From NCBI GenBank assembly GCA_023614405.1, contig CM042688.1, positions 378,993,331 through 379,057,330 on the forward strand: DNA of 64,000 bases, read 5' to 3'. The stretch is from Avena insularis. Taxonomy: Eukaryota > Streptophyta > Magnoliopsida > Poales > Poaceae. Positions 35,681-49,000 of this stretch are shown here, in pieces. Within the stretch, counting starts at the first letter, position 1. Every line of letters begins with the position of its first letter. The translations under genes and the position numbers were made by a program. The notes under the pieces were generated by a model. The model was given only the letters and a program-made list of their open reading frames with translations. It did not search any database and was not told the origin of the DNA.

Positions 35681-38600
35681 TGTCAACACCCGGATTTTTA
35701 ATCCCAGATGCATGTTATGCCATACATCGCGATCCCAGGATTACCATTTTTGCGAGACATAACAGATTGGATATCACAGTACATCATCCATTACAAACCA
35801 TAATAAGGTCTTACACAAATAAAGGATCTCATGATCTAGTCTTAGTACAAACAAGTAGAGGAATAAATAGCGTAGCGGTGGGCTCCATCTTCAGTGTCAC
35901 TGGCAATGCTGACGATGGGAGATGATCCTTGTTGTCGTAGTTGTCCTGCTGTCCTCCTTCAGGGTAGTCCTCCTCATATTCTGGCCATAGGAATATCCAG
36001 GGACAAAGCCATGAGTACTCTTTGAGTACTCGCAAACTATCACTAACAAGTAAGGTAGTTCTAGTAGGAATGCTAAGTTCTAAGTTTATTTGTAAAGTTA
36101 ATTTTGAAACCTAAGTTGAGTTCAGAAACAAATAAAGATAAAATAAAGTTTAAAATCACCTAAGTGGGAACTTAGTTGTCATAGTCACAACCATGTTGTG
36201 GTCAAGTCATGTCACAATTCATTTCATAAGTCATTTTGAAAACATCTGACAATGGAACAGTATGGCCACTCCAACTGTCTATAACCGCGGACGCGGCTAT
36301 TCGAATAGTTTGACACTCTGCAGAGGTGGTACACTTTCACCACAAAATTTGATACATCTGTCAGGGATAACCCTGAATCATCATACTTAGTATGCAGATA
36401 ATCAAACATAACCTTTCCTTTACACACTCTAGTATAAGCACCTCTCCTATGAGCTTGGCCTCCCAGCCATGACCATCTATCATCCTGGGCACTGCATAGG
36501 TGGACAACATTGAGAGGTAGCCTCAGCTCAAACCTCTCCCGTGAGGGAACTAATACTAATGCATATAAACTTCCGGCTAAGCCTTACCCAATTCAGGTAT
36601 TGTTGTTGTACGGTAAAATTGGAATGTTATCGCATCCGAACCCAACCATCAGTTTTTATAAAAGGGCTAAGGCTCATGCCTTAACATTTTCATCATCATC
36701 ATAAACCATTTGTGTTTCTCAACACATGTCAAAACATCTCAATAGAATGACTCATCATTCCAAGGTTTTCACAAGTCATTTTCACCAAGTATTCCCATCT
36801 AAAGTGATCAAGTTTTGGTTTATCTCTAAACTACTAAGTTAAGAGTGTTCACTAAGGTGGGATGCTAATCTCAATCTCATGCCATAGAATGACATCTAAG
36901 TCTAACTAGATAGGTCAAGTTTTATACTCTTTATGCTATCTACAACAAAGTAAGGAACTTTGGTAAAGTAAAAAAAGTAAAACTTGTAAATAAAACTTTG
37001 AGTAGGTATAAGTCAAAGGGTATAACCAAACCATGCCTAATGCATCTTGCTTAGGTTATTTTTCTTAAGTATAACTTGCTAACAATAGCTTGCAAGGGTT
37101 ATCTTGCATTGTTAATGATGGCTTGCCTTGGTTGGTGAAGTGGTTGAAATTCTCGTCTTCTTCTTCGGGGTAGAACTCCTCCTCCTTGTAGACTTGGTCG
37201 GTATTATCGTCTATAAATACATACGAAATACACAATCACCAAACAATAATTAACTAGTCTACTTATCACACTAAGGCACACATTTGATTATATATTATCA
37301 TCACAAACATCACAAGATTTAATGAACTAGTTTCATTTATTTTATTTGAGAAAAGTAATTTCTACTTGAAATTAACTAAGATTTAATATTCTCCAATTAA
37401 AATATGGGATCATGTGGACATATGTCATCACCACATATTCTAATATATGGGAATGTTATTTAAAGGTTGGATCACATTTTAATAAGTTTAAGTTTAATAA
37501 TTAATGATTTAAAGTGACTAGAAATGCCTATATAGCATTATTTTGGTACTAGTCCAAAGTCATGACATGCAAACCTTAATATTATTACATATTCAGATAA
37601 GTATGGTTAAATGTGATTTTTGAGAGTTGTAATCAACTCAAAAGCTAATTTGGTTGAATTTATAAAAATGTTTGAGTGTGAAAAAGCTTTTGTCTTGTTA
37701 TTTTATCTAGGAGAGATCTATAACTCTAAATAATTTAAATCCAATGGGCTTGGATAGACATTTTAATTAGCTTTCCAACAAAATTGGAATCACTTACTTT
37801 AGATTTGTAAAACTCCCTGAATTGATTTTGGAACTAAGGGATAAAACTAGGTTTACTTCTAAAAAGAAAAATCTAAATTTGAATCACAGGGCCAACGCGG
37901 GAACACTAACGGGCCGACCCAGTTTCACTCCGTGGCACTGAGGGCTGCTGACAGGGGACCCACTGCTCGGCTCATTAATGACGCTGCACGGGCATTGTGG
38001 ACCGTAGGATTAGAGCTAGCATCTACGACTGGGGTTTATCATCGACGACGGACTCGTCGCCGGCGAGGGGGAACCCTAACGGCTCAGTGGGGGTGCGGTG
38101 AGGGCGTACCAGGGCTCCAGCCAGTGCGCGAGGTGGGAAAACGAACGAGGAGACGACGGCGATCTCAGGCGAAGTCGCGGCAAAGGCTGGGGTGGACGAA
38201 ATCGACGAGAGCGTCTCCTCCTCTGCTGCGGCTATCTCCGGCGAAATTCCGGCGACTGGCTGCTCGAGCTGGTCCGGCGAGATGTGGGGAAGGATCAGTG
38301 GAGAGAGGGGAGTGTGACAGTGTGAAGAATTCGTGCTAGGGAGGCTCCCTTATATAGGCCCGGTGAGGCGGCAGAGAGGTGTGGGCGTAGCTCGTCGGTG
38401 ACGACGGCACATGGGCTATCGGCGCGGGCGAGGTAGGCGGACGGTGGGTGGTTCCCTGGCGGTCAGCTAGGGCATAAAGGCGGTGCTAGGGGCGGTGGAT
38501 AACGGTCGGGAGCGTTGCGTGCTCTGAGAGACAGAGGCGGTGCTCGACGTGGTTCCCGGCGACTGTGGGTTGAGCAGCGGGGTACGGGCGTGTTTGGCGG

Positions 38601-39612
38601 GTTGAGGTGGTCAAGGCGGAGCGGCGTGCACGGTCTAGGGTCGAGGCGCGGCGTGTGGCGCTCTGTCGGTGACGGCGCTCTGGCGTGCGCTGGCGCGTTG
38701 CAGAGAATCAGTGAGGGGGTTGGCTTCGATGGTCCGGGGGCTATCTGTGGCCGTGGGGTGGACCGTGGGTGGCGGTGAGGTCACACCTCCCTCCCTGGAG
38801 CGGCGGAGAGGGGCTGGTGGTCTGCTGCAAGCTGCGCATGATCGACCGGCGAGCATGGTGTCGGGGTGGCGTGGTACTAGCACTAGGGACTAAGGGATGG
38901 GTTGGTTTCGGCCTGGTTAGATCTAAGAGGGACAGAGGGAGTAAATGGGGTGCAAATGGGTGGCAAAACCCTATAGAAATAGTGAGTCTAATCTAGAGTG
39001 TGATCAGTGCCTGCCAAGTGTTTGACAAAATGGCCGAAAGAAATCAAGTTTGGAATTTTGAAATGAAATTTGGTGGACTTGTTTGTCACATGCTTAAGCA
39101 TCTCTGGTTGCTAGGATTTTTCAAATGGAGTTCATTTGGATGGTTTTTTAAAAAGGATGATCTATACATATGAACTAGATTCCATTTTCAAATGTCTTTT
39201 AAATTTAGAGTTTGAATGTTTTTGGAAGATCACAAAGTGGGCCTTGGTACATCTTAACTTGTACTAGCAAGGGGTGCAAAGATCCACATTTGTTTCTGTT
39301 GGAATTTGAGTGCTAGGAATACCCAAAGTGGGCTAGTTGATTAAAATGGCCAAAATGACCATTCCCATTTATTAATTGTATTTGATTTCTTTTTCTTTGG
39401 ATTTTGCTTGGGAATGATCTAGATGATGTGGCATTCATCTTAGAATCATTTTACAACCATTAGAACAAACAATCATGGCAATTCAAATCAATTCTTATTT
39501 AATGCAACACACATATGCATGCTTCAATATTTTTAATTGAAAAAGTTTTTGTTAACCCTAAATTGGGTGATTTGGATCTGAATAACCTTGATTAAATATT
39601 TGGGATGTTACA
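35681..39612 (-). repeat. Chromovirus 3' LTR, 3932 bp
   Basis: TGTCAACACCC...GGGATGTTACA on the plus strand. It aligns along its length with 50169-54025. The GC-rich block around 37900-38900 holds several chance open frames. Confidence 0.92.
38349..38356 (-). promoter_or_regulatory. TATA box of the chromovirus 3' LTR
   Basis: Minus-strand TATATAAG, conserved in position in all four LTR copies in the window. Confidence 0.7.
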
Positions 39613-39650
39613 AACCTTCCCCCCTTAAACAAAATCTCGTCCCGAGAGTT
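39613..39650 (-). other. Chromovirus polypurine tract and hairpin
   Basis: Minus-strand TTTAAGGGGGGAAGGTT precedes the 3' LTR. Next to it an imperfect stem (39632-39639 with 39643-39650, one mismatch, 3-base loop) echoes the perfect hairpin at 1458-1476. Confidence 0.75.
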
Positions 39651-39661
39651 AAGAAAGAAAA

Positions 39662-40978
39662 CTAGGAACTAAAGAGATCTGGAAACTCTGTCCTAATATA
39701 ATCTTCTCGCTCCCAAGTGGCTTCTTCTTCGGTATGGTTGCTCCATTGAATCTTGAGAAATTTGATACTCCGGGTCCTGGTGGTTCTGTAAGATTCCTCC
39801 AGGATACGGATGGGCACTTCACGATACGTCAGATCCTTGTTGATATCAACGGCTCGGTGATCGATGTTCTTGAAAACTTCGGTCTTCTTCGGCACTTCTA
39901 GGCATTTGCGAAGTAACGAGATATGGAACACATTGTGGATGGCAGACATGTCTTCTGGTAGTTTCAGTTGATACGATACTTCTCCTCGGTGATTCAGAAT
40001 CTTGAAGGGTCCGATATATCTGGGGGCTAACTTTCCTTTCAGACTAAAACGTTGTGTTCCCTTCAATGGCGAAACCTTGAGATACACAAAATCTCCGACA
40101 TTGAAAGTCGGGTCTCTCCTTCTCTTGTCAGCATAACTCTTTTGTCTAGATTGGGCGGTCTTGAGGTTCTCACGGACTTTGTGAACCTTCTCTTCGGCTT
40201 CTCAGAGAATGTCGGGTCCAAAAATCTGACTCTCTCCTACTTGCGACCAATTCAACGGGGTACGGCACTTTCTTCCATATAAGAACTCAAATGGGGTCAT
40301 TTGCAAACTAGCTTGATAACTGTTGTTGTATGAGAATTCTGCGAAAGGCAGGCAATCTTCTCATTTTGATCCATACTCTAACACACAAGCTCTTAACATA
40401 TCCTCTAGGATTTGGTTGACTCTCTCAGTCTGTCCATCGGTTTGCGGGTGATAAGCTGTGCTGAAATTCAACTTGGTTCCTAATCCTTCTTGGACTTTCT
40501 GCCAAAATCTCGAGGTAAATTGGGTTCCTCGATCCGACACTATGGTCTTGGGGGTTCCATGCAAACTGACGATTCTAGCAATGTACAACTCTGCTAGCTT
40601 TGAACTCTGGTAGGTGGACTTGACCGGTATAAAATGAGCTACCTTGGACAGTCTATCAATGATGACCCAGATAGAGTCATTTCCCCTACTAGAAGTAGGC
40701 AAACCGGTGATAAAGTCCATTCCTACAGAATCCCATTTCCATTCTGGAATCTGCAATGGTTGCAACAGTCCTGCGGGCCTCTGATGTTCCGCTTTGACTC
40801 TCTGACAGATATCACACTTGGCGATATAGCTTCCGATTTCTCTCTTCATCTTGTGCCACCAAAATTGCTCCTTCAAATCCTGATACATCTTTGTTCCCCC
40901 GGGGTGGATAGAATAAAGCGTATCATGAGATTCTTGCATGATAACTTGCTTCAGCTCCGAATCTGCTGGCACACAGAT
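39662..40978 (-). pseudogene. Chromovirus integrase and chromodomain
   Basis: The zinc-binding region has HPGGTKMYQDLKEQFWW with CDICQRVKAEHQ. The catalytic core follows the D,D35E pattern: GMDFITGLP, VSDRGTQF and DGQTERVNQ. The C-terminal part (KLAPRYIGPFKI, then FLKIQWSNHTEEEATWE) is a chromodomain-like end that would bind modified histone tails and steer insertion. The frame is continuous with reverse transcriptase and broken only by TGA at 40361-40363 and 40202-40204. The final stop follows EFPDLFSS at 39662. Confidence 0.9.
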
Positions 40979-41032
40979 ACGTCCTTTATACCACAGAACT
41001 CCTTCTTCGTCTTCGGTGAAACCTGGTACCTT

Positions 41033-42421
41033 TCATGTACCAATACGACGCTTGATTCCGTCGATACTTTCATTTCCCTTCTGGGCTTCCTTAATTTGGC
41101 TAATCAAAGTGGGTTGAAGTTCAATGCTAGCTAAAAATCCTTTGCTAACTAGCTCAGTTCTAAACTGCTCCAACTCTTCATACAAACTTGGTTGCTTCTC
41201 CTTGATCATAGTGTTTAGCCTACACGGCAATCTACTAAGAGCATCCGCTACCACATTGGCTTTGCCGGGGTGATAGAGAATGTCAAGGTCATAATCCTTG
41301 ATTAACTCCATCCATCTCCTTTGCATCATATTCAGCTCTTTCTGAGTGAAAATATACTTCAAGCTTTTGTGATCTGAGTAAATCTCATAGCGATTACCCA
41401 TAAGATAATGACGCCATATCTTCAATGCCAAAACTACGACTGCTAATTCAAGATCAAGGGTAGGGTAGTTTTGCTCATGCTCCTTCAATTGTTGAGAGAG
41501 ATACGCGATGACTTTGCCTTCTTGCATCAATACACATCCGATACCAATCTTGGATGCATCACTATACACAACAAACGGCTTCTTAATATCTGGCATGATC
41601 AATATTGGGGCTGAAATCAATCTCTTCTTCAGCTCTTGGAAACTTGCTTCACATTTGTCGGTCCATTCAAACTTCTTGTCCTTCTTCAACAATTGGGTCA
41701 TGGGTCTTGCGATGCTCGAAAATCCTTCAACGAACTTGCAGTAATATCCCGCTAATCCGAGAAATGCATGGACTTGGGTTTGAGTGGTTGGGGCTTCCCA
41801 TTCTTCAACATCTTTGATCTTGGCGGGATCAATAGTGACTCCTCCGGCAGACACATTATGTCCTAGGAATCCTACTTCTTTCAGCCAAAACTCACATTTG
41901 CTAAACTTGGCATACAACTGATGATCTCTAAGGGTTTCAAGGATGATTCTCAGATGTTGCTCATGCTCTTCTTTTGACTTGGAGTAGATAAGGATATCGT
42001 CGATAAACACAACGAGAAACTTATCTAGAAAATTCATAAAGATCTTATTCATGAGATTCATGAAATAAGCAGGGGCATTGGTTAACCTAAAAGACATGAC
42101 CGTATACTCGTATAATCCATAACGAGTAGTAAAGGCAGTCTTCGGAATATCCGTTGCACGAATCTTAAGTTGGTGATAACCAGTCCTAAGATCGACCTTA
42201 AAGAACACACTAGCACTAGTCAACTGATCAAATAGATCCTCTATCTTTGGCAATGGGTACTTGTTTTTGATTGTGACGTCATTCAGCTTCCTGTAATCTG
42301 TGCACAAACGGTTGCCTCCATCTTTCTTGTCGACGAATAACACGGGCGATCTCCATGGCGATGCGCTTGGTTGAATCAAGCCTTTCTCCAAAATAGCATC
42401 CAACTGCTTCTTCAGTTCCAT
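41033..42421 (-). pseudogene. Chromovirus reverse transcriptase and RNase H
   Basis: 462 open codons. Palm motifs: [42 protein letters not shown] and the catalytic [11 protein letters not shown] (Ty3-type F-x-D-D). RNase H follows: [37 protein letters not shown] and [15 protein letters not shown] at 41033-41035 ends the open stretch before integrase; upstream the frame continues into protease across TAG at 42452-42454. The domain itself looks undamaged. Confidence 0.93.
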
Positions 42422-42451
42422 TAACTCTGAGGGGTTCGTGCTATAGGGTCT

Positions 42452-43147
42452 CTAGGCTATGGGACCGGTTCCGGGGATTAGTTCAATAATGAACTCAATA
42501 TCCCTATCCGGGGGCATACCAGGCAATTCATCTGGGAATACGTCGGGGTATTCACAGACTACTCTGACTTGGTCTATGGTGGGTAGGGCTAGACTCTTGT
42601 TGCACTTGAATTGACGGGGCAAAGTTTCAGATATATGCTCTACTGATACTCTAGAGATACTGGTCATTGTGATGGCTTTCTTGGCACAGTCAATCAATCC
42701 TTTATGCTTTGACATCCATTCCATTCCTAGTACTACTTCCAAACCTTTGGTTCCATGTACTATTAGGTTGGCATAAAAATCTATCCCATGTATTCTGATA
42801 CGCATAGCTTTGCAAATTTTTCTAGCTTTTGTAGTTGAACCAGGTATTTGAACTATCATGACATGCTTCATGTTGGTTGGGTGAATCTTACTAGTGCATG
42901 CAAATTCTTCGGTGACAAATGAGTGTGATGCTCCAGAATCAAACAACACTCTTGCAAAAACTGAGTTGACAGAAAACATACCCAACACTATATCTAACGC
43001 TTCCTGGGCTTTTTCGGTGTTCATGTGGAAGAGACGGCTGTTGCGATTGTGTGGGTTCCCTGGGGCGAATCTTCTTCCGGGATGAACACGACGCTGTTGT
43101 TGAGCTGGGGCATTCACTTGGCAGTGGCAGCAATCTTCTTGGGACAC
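42452..43147 (-). pseudogene. Chromovirus aspartic protease region
   Basis: In frame with reverse transcriptase. The catalytic motif is RVLFDSGASHSFV (Asp-Ser-Gly-Ala, usual for plant Ty3/gypsy), followed by VVLGMEWMSKHKGLIDC. The N-terminal part overlaps the end of gag in another frame, implying a one-base slip near 43112 in this copy. Confidence 0.88.
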
Positions 43148-44192
43148 TCATTTGAGTAGTGACCCTTCACTCCACACTCGAAACAAGTAATCTGAGACTT
43201 GTCTTTTGCTGCCACGGGCACAACATTGCTTCCCATTCTGGGTGCAGTGTTGTTGTTGTTGTTGTTGTTGTTGTTGTGCTTGGGAGGTGCACGGTTGAAA
43301 TTGATGGAGTTGCCGGGGTGGTTGTTGCTTCCTCCGGACTTCACATTTCCTCCGCTGTGGTTGGGGTAGCTTGGGCGAGACATTGGGGGTCGATTGTTCC
43401 GCGGTGCATATCTGGCAGACGGGTTGGGACGGTACTTCTGGTGACTGCTGGATCCATCTTGGTGCATCATACGACATTTGCGGTTGTGTTTGCTTGATTA
43501 ATCTTCCCTTCCATCTGAATGGCAGAGTCGACTAGATCTTCGAGATCCTCGAAACGGATGTTGACGACGACCGTCTGCATCTCATCATGCAGTCCGTTCA
43601 GGAATCTCTCCTTCTTCTTGGCCTCCTTGTTGATCTCATCCGGTGCATACCTGGCGAGGGACAAGAATCTGTCACGGTACTCCACTACAGTCATTCTGCC
43701 CTGTTTTAGCTCTCTGAATTCATCTCTCATCCTGGTGACTAGACCCTGCGGCACGTGGGTGCGGCTGAACTTGATCTTGAAGGCCTCCCATGTCATCACT
43801 TGACCATGGTTCATCATACGGGTGTTGTTCCACCATGCTCTTGCATCTCCGGCCAAATAGTGGGTGGCAAACAAAACTTTCTCGTTTGCATCCACTCCGG
43901 CGACTTCTAAGTTGTTCTCCATTGTCTACAACCAATCATCAGCATCTAATGGGTCTTCAGACTTGCTAAAGATTGGGGGATTGGTATTTTGGAAGTTTTT
44001 GAGTTTGGATCCATGATGATCCTGATTTCCATGGTTCTGATTATTGTGAGCCATCCGGGCGATCTGCTGCACCGTGGCTAGATTTGCTTGGCGCTCTGCC
44101 CTACTAGCATCACGGGCTGCAATGAGAGTCTACAGAATTTGTAGCATTGGGTCCTGCGAGGAGCTGTTCCCTCCTTGGTTTCCACGAGTCAT
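43112..44192 (-). pseudogene. Chromovirus gag, two frames, with zinc knuckle
   Basis: ATG at 44192 (MTRGNQGGNSSSQDPMLQIL), then in-frame TAG at 44130-44132 and 43926-43928. Capsid core: AGDARAWWNNTRMMNHGQV and RDEFRELKQGRMTVVEYRDR. The frame shifts near 43469. The C-terminal half holds a nine-residue Asn run, encoded by a trinucleotide repeat near 43250-43276, and a perfect CCHC zinc knuckle, CFECGVKGHYSNEC. Gag would form particles and bind element RNA. Confidence 0.88.
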
Positions 44193-44446
44193 CTAAAGAT
44201 TGAGATAGATAAAGGGGTAAGAGGGAAAGTTCTAAGGTTCATGGTTTTGATTTCAAAGCTAAAACTTTGAGTTTGACTCGGGGTTGCAACTAACTTCTTT
44301 TCATTCATTCAAGCAAAGCACACGATACAAACACACACACACACACCACAACATCAAAGGAAAATAGATGGTTTGAAGAACCATTCTGTAAGCTAAGATA
44401 CAATGGGACCGATAATCCTCACTCCTACGATAGTGCTCTAGTGCAT

Positions 44447-45217
44447 CTACTCATCATCGATGAAGTCGGAGTCATCATCGTCGGTGTAGAAGTCCATAGC
44501 ATCATCCTCCAGATAGTCATCATCATTGCTGAGGTACGAGTGAATATCCCCTTGGATGTCTTCACCTTCCTCTTCTTCTTCTTTTGCTGCAAGATGAGCT
44601 TCTTTCTCCTTGATGGTCTTCTCGAGGTCGGCCACCTTCTTGCGAAGACGGTCGATGGTGCGATCCTTCTTTGCGCGTTGACGGCGAAGAGACTGACGAT
44701 CCTTGACGAGCAGTGAGAAAGTATAGGCCTTCTGGGCGGCAATGGCGAGGTTGTGGTTGGCGAATTCTCTAGCATTGTCCAACTCCTTCTGTCTATCGTA
44801 CAGTAGGAAGTCGAGGTTCTCCACTTGACGCTTCAACTCCGGGTGACTTGGCATCTCCAGTGGCATTCCCATAGAATCACGCCTTGCATAGTGAGCAAAG
44901 CAGGTTCCTTGGATTAGGTTGACATTTTGTGCGTAGAGACGAGCGAGAGCTTCATGCATTGTCCTAGCTAATCCATCTAGCCAGTTGTTCTCTCTCACGG
45001 AGAACCGAATCTTCTCGGACATTGGTGCCTCCAACTTGCCTCGAAGATCAGCAACTACTAGCCATTGTAAATCTCCTCCCGGTGGACCAGGTAGTTGAGC
45101 TCCAAAGAATTCTGGATGTGGGCGCTCCAACTACTCAGACAGTGAATCAAGATCCCTCTCGAAGATCAGTTGGCCTCCATTGCCCAACTGGTAGAACTTG
45201 TAGTACGGAACATCCAT
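44447..45217 (-). pseudogene. Extra ORF between 5' LTR and gag: coiled coil with acidic tail
   Basis: ATG at 45217 (MDVPYYKFYQLG) opens a frame of about 256 codons with one TAG at 45131-45133 (codon 29). After it comes a segment with GAQLPGPPGGDLQWLVVADL, a central helix-rich part (LKRQVENLDFLLYDRQKEL, then RLRKKVADLEKTIKEKEAHL) with coiled-coil character, and a Glu/Asp-rich tail (EEEEEGEDIQGD, DDDDSDFIDDE). It is not gag or pol and I do not recognise the family. The position, upstream of gag on the sense strand, suggests an accessory protein of this lineage. Confidence 0.65.
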
Positions 45218-45366
45218 CTATAAGAATTTAGGATGAGAAAGTTAGTGAAGTGATCAAGTGTGTCAAAGTTTTATGTAGTAATGTAAGAATTTTTGAGGAA
45301 CATGTTTTCTTTTTAGAGAAAGAATCCCAAGGGTAAGAGAGGAAATAGATTTTCACAAATACTCAC

Positions 45367-45997
45367 TAACATGGGTATGCCCAACAGGCACTCGACAACA
45401 ACCTACCTGGTGCGGCTCGACGGAAGGCCCACTCGATGAATTGCCAAGGTACATGACGCCTATGACGGTTCGACTGATACGAAGCCTACAAGGACGCAGA
45501 CTCCTGGCATAACAAGACAAGGAAAATACAAGACTGGACTAGATACGAACTCTGACTTGTAAACCAACTCGTATTGATACCTGAGACCTAGCCTCCCCAT
45601 ATATAAAGGCTAGGAGGGTCCAACAAGTAGGTATCCTCTCCCCCAACAGGCAATCTCTCAATCGCAACACGCTACGCCACAATAGATCTAGACAAACCGC
45701 GATTCCCACAATAGACAATAGATCTAGACATCGCGACTCCCCCAATAGATAGATCTACGATCTCTCATACGCCAGATCCAATTTGCACAACACCGCCATC
45801 GGCGACATTGTAATCCTTCGGATCATCATCAATCAAGAGCAGACAAGCAGGAGTAGGGTCCTCTACGAGACCTGAACCTGGGTAAACCTTGCGTCCCTGT
45901 GTGCTTGTTTGCTAGACGTACCGAGATCTCCAGCGCTCCTCTCGTCTCCAAAACCCAAGTCCATAACAATGGGAATTGATGAGTTAAACCCTCGTCA
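45367..45997 (+). repeat. 5' LTR of the nested element, 631 bp
   Basis: Starts TAACATGGG (TG terminus mutated to TA) and ends CCCTCGTCA. Hand alignment with 49451-50081 shows about 20 substitutions, mostly transitions, and no indels. TATATAAA at 45600-45607. Confidence 0.93.
45600..45607 (+). promoter_or_regulatory. TATA box of the nested element's 5' LTR
   Basis: TATATAAA, repeated at 49684-49691 in the other LTR. Confidence 0.65.
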
Positions 45998-46013
45998 ATT
46001 GGCGCCATCTGTG
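45998..46013 (+). other. Primer-binding site of the nested element
   Basis: ATTGGCGCCATCTGTGG immediately after the LTR. The tRNA was not determined. Confidence 0.6.
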
Positions 46014-49000
46014 GAAACTGGGTGTGCTGATGTTGCGGTCTCGACGGCTCCATCAATAGCAATCTACGATTCATCGCCTTCCGGTGAGAAGATCTACTTT
46101 GGCTCCCTCATAGCCAGCAACGGTCGGATTGCATCCGGTCGATTCGTCTGCGTCGACGCATTCAGATCCTTCATCAACAAATCTGCGTCATCACCATCGA
46201 CTTCATCTTTACCAAACATGCGCTCGGGAGCTCAGCATGAGCGATCACCTCACGCACTTGTGTGACATCCAAGAACAGCTATTCGGCGACCTGCGGTCTG
46301 AAGCCGGTTCCGTCCAATGTTCGCCCAGCTCGATTCACATTGCTCTGAAAAAATCATGGGCAGCCGAACGCGCACGACATATTCTACATAGCAGCTGAGT
46401 TTTTCAATACCATCTCTTATTGATTATCTTAGCAGTTGATTATTCTATTTGGATTTGACGCATAAGTACATATTGGTTGTACGTAACGAGTGGATGATTG
46501 ATGCATGTCTTGCAAGATTGGACGCTCGCACAACCCGTTCTATCGGCCGATTTCGTCGGAGCAGTTCGTAACAAATTGCAACCCGAGTCAGATTAAAAGA
46601 GAAGGAATTAATTTACACGTGACCTTGCCGTATACGGCGGACAGCTCCACCAAAATAGACCACTGGGCCGACCTTCATCAGGACTCGAGGCAAAAGAAGA
46701 TGTGGTTCCATGAGGCGACACATGCATGGGATTAAAAAAAAGCAAATTCTTTCCATTAACTTATCTTAATTAATATATTTTATCATGTATTAATCGTTTA
46801 TATGTGCAAGTACGATGGGAGTCTGGTTGCTATCAACAATCCAAGGAACGGCTAACATGAGCATCCGGACACGCGGTTGGCTACCCGTTCGCCGTGTCAA
46901 CTCTCGTCCGACGGCAAACCGTCGCTCCGTCAATTCCGCCTGCTACATCGAGTCTACACACAGGGGCTCCACCGACTTCGCCGCACGACCCGCAGCGGTC
47001 TTCAACTGCTGTGACGTGATGAGATCTTCGGATGCAAAAACTCTTCATCACCACGTGACTCCGGTCCGCCGCGTGACCTACTTCCATATCAACTACATAT
47101 CCGCCGCACGACTCTCGATCGTGACCCGCCATCGCTCCAAGCTCGGCGACTCGCAGGTTGCATCGACTCCAGCGATCCATTGTGGCCTTCTCCTTCGGCG
47201 ACTCGAGGGCTCGTTGCTCCAGCGACCCGCTACAATCTTCGGTTGTGGCAAACTGTAGCCATCGATTTGGTGCCTGCTGCCGCATCAACCCCGGTCAGTC
47301 GCACTGGCTCTCGGATGTCGCTTCGACTACATCGGTCACATCGAATCTACACTCGGGGGCTCCATCGACTCTGCCGCGAGGCCCGTTACCGCCTTCGGCT
47401 ACGGTGACTCACTACGGTCTCCGACTCCGCCCATCTACTGAGTCTTCGACTCCATCACGCTGACTCGCTAGGGTCTTCAGCTGCGGTCTTCGGGTGAGGT
47501 GACCCGATACAGTCTTCGACTGTTGTGGCCCGTTACAGTCTTCATACGGAAATTCGTCATCACCACACGACTCCGATCCGTCGTGTCGACTACGTCCGCC
47601 GCGTGACTCGCTGCCACGTCAACTCTAATCTTCGACTCTAGTGATTCGCTACGATATTCGACTCGGGGGCTCGGGGGCTCCCTCCGCTTTGGCGACCTGC
47701 CGTGGTCTTCAGCTTCAAACAGCCGGCTACGGTATTCATATCAGGTGAATCAGGGGCTCCCTCGACTCCTGTGACCACGAGCCGCTACAACCTTCGACTC
47801 CCGTGACCCGCCAATCGCATCGGATCTTGCGACTCGTTCATCACGGCAACTATCAATAAAGCTTAGTTTCTCTCTACTTAGATCTGATTTCTTTCTTACT
47901 TTAAATCGCACTCGAAACACTCGGGGGCTACGTCCTCTTCGAGTAACCCAATGTGCAATCGACTCCACGCACTCGAGCACCTCATACGCGATAGCCCGAG
48001 TAGCTGATTCTGCCTGACCGTCGAATCCTTGAACTCCAAGTGCCTCGGCAAAGTACTGAGACTAAAGGTAATCAGGCTAACAAAAAGGCCTAGCATACCG
48101 TGCAAAAGTGGCGACTCGATTGGCACCAGAATTTTACTTTACAATCCAACATGAAAATATTCTTTACAAGATGCAAGTACTTTACAATTCTATATGTTTT
48201 CTACAACTTACAAGGACGTCGACTGCGTCGAGCTATCCTATCGGGTCCTCCAACTGGAGTCGACAAAACAACTAGCTACGCTATACACTCAAGACCCGAG
48301 TCGAGTCCCTCCTCGGATGGTTGCATCGCTTGATACTACACACATGCACGCGTTACCCAACAAAAGTGACTGCATCGACTCCATCTGCATCGTCAACTCA
48401 CCCACGTCTTCTTCTCGCATGATTGGCGACTACGTCTACAAGATACAATACTCGAGTCTCTGCCCGAGTCTACGACTCCGCCAGACACTCGGGGGCTACT
48501 CCAAACTGGAGCACTGGACGCGCATATACGACATCCTCGAGTGGCACATTCTGAATCCTCACTCGAATCCACGATTCGACTAAGGACTCAGGGCTACTCC
48601 CATAGGGAGCGCTGGCCGCGTACCCGAAGAAATTTGTGAAGATATCCAAGCATCATGAAAACCCTTCACTCGAATCTACGATTCGATTGTGGGCTTCGGG
48701 TTACTCCCATAGGGAGCGCTGAAAGCATATTTGACTGAAACAAGCAAAAGACGACAGCAGTCGCAAAATACTTATAGTCCCCACTCGAGTCTACGACTCG
48801 AATAGGCACTCAGGGGCTACTCCCATAGGGAGCGCTGGTTGCGCACCCTATGATTATTTTTCCTTGTACATCATACTGTGTGTCGATAACATCCACACTC
48901 GAATGCTATGGCGACTCCGCCTCATATTTTCCCTACAAAGGGATTACGTCTCCTGGGCCACCCGAATCATCTCCGCGATGACAAAAAATTCGGATGCCGC

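Noticed and set aside
43159..43497. Plus-strand Val-rich frame
   Set aside because: Antisense of the Asn-encoding trinucleotide repeat and zinc-knuckle region of gag.
46815..47258. 147-codon plus-strand frame in the nested element
   Set aside because: Built from degenerate CGACTC/CGTCGG short repeats with an equally long antisense frame; no Gag-like motif or zinc knuckle.
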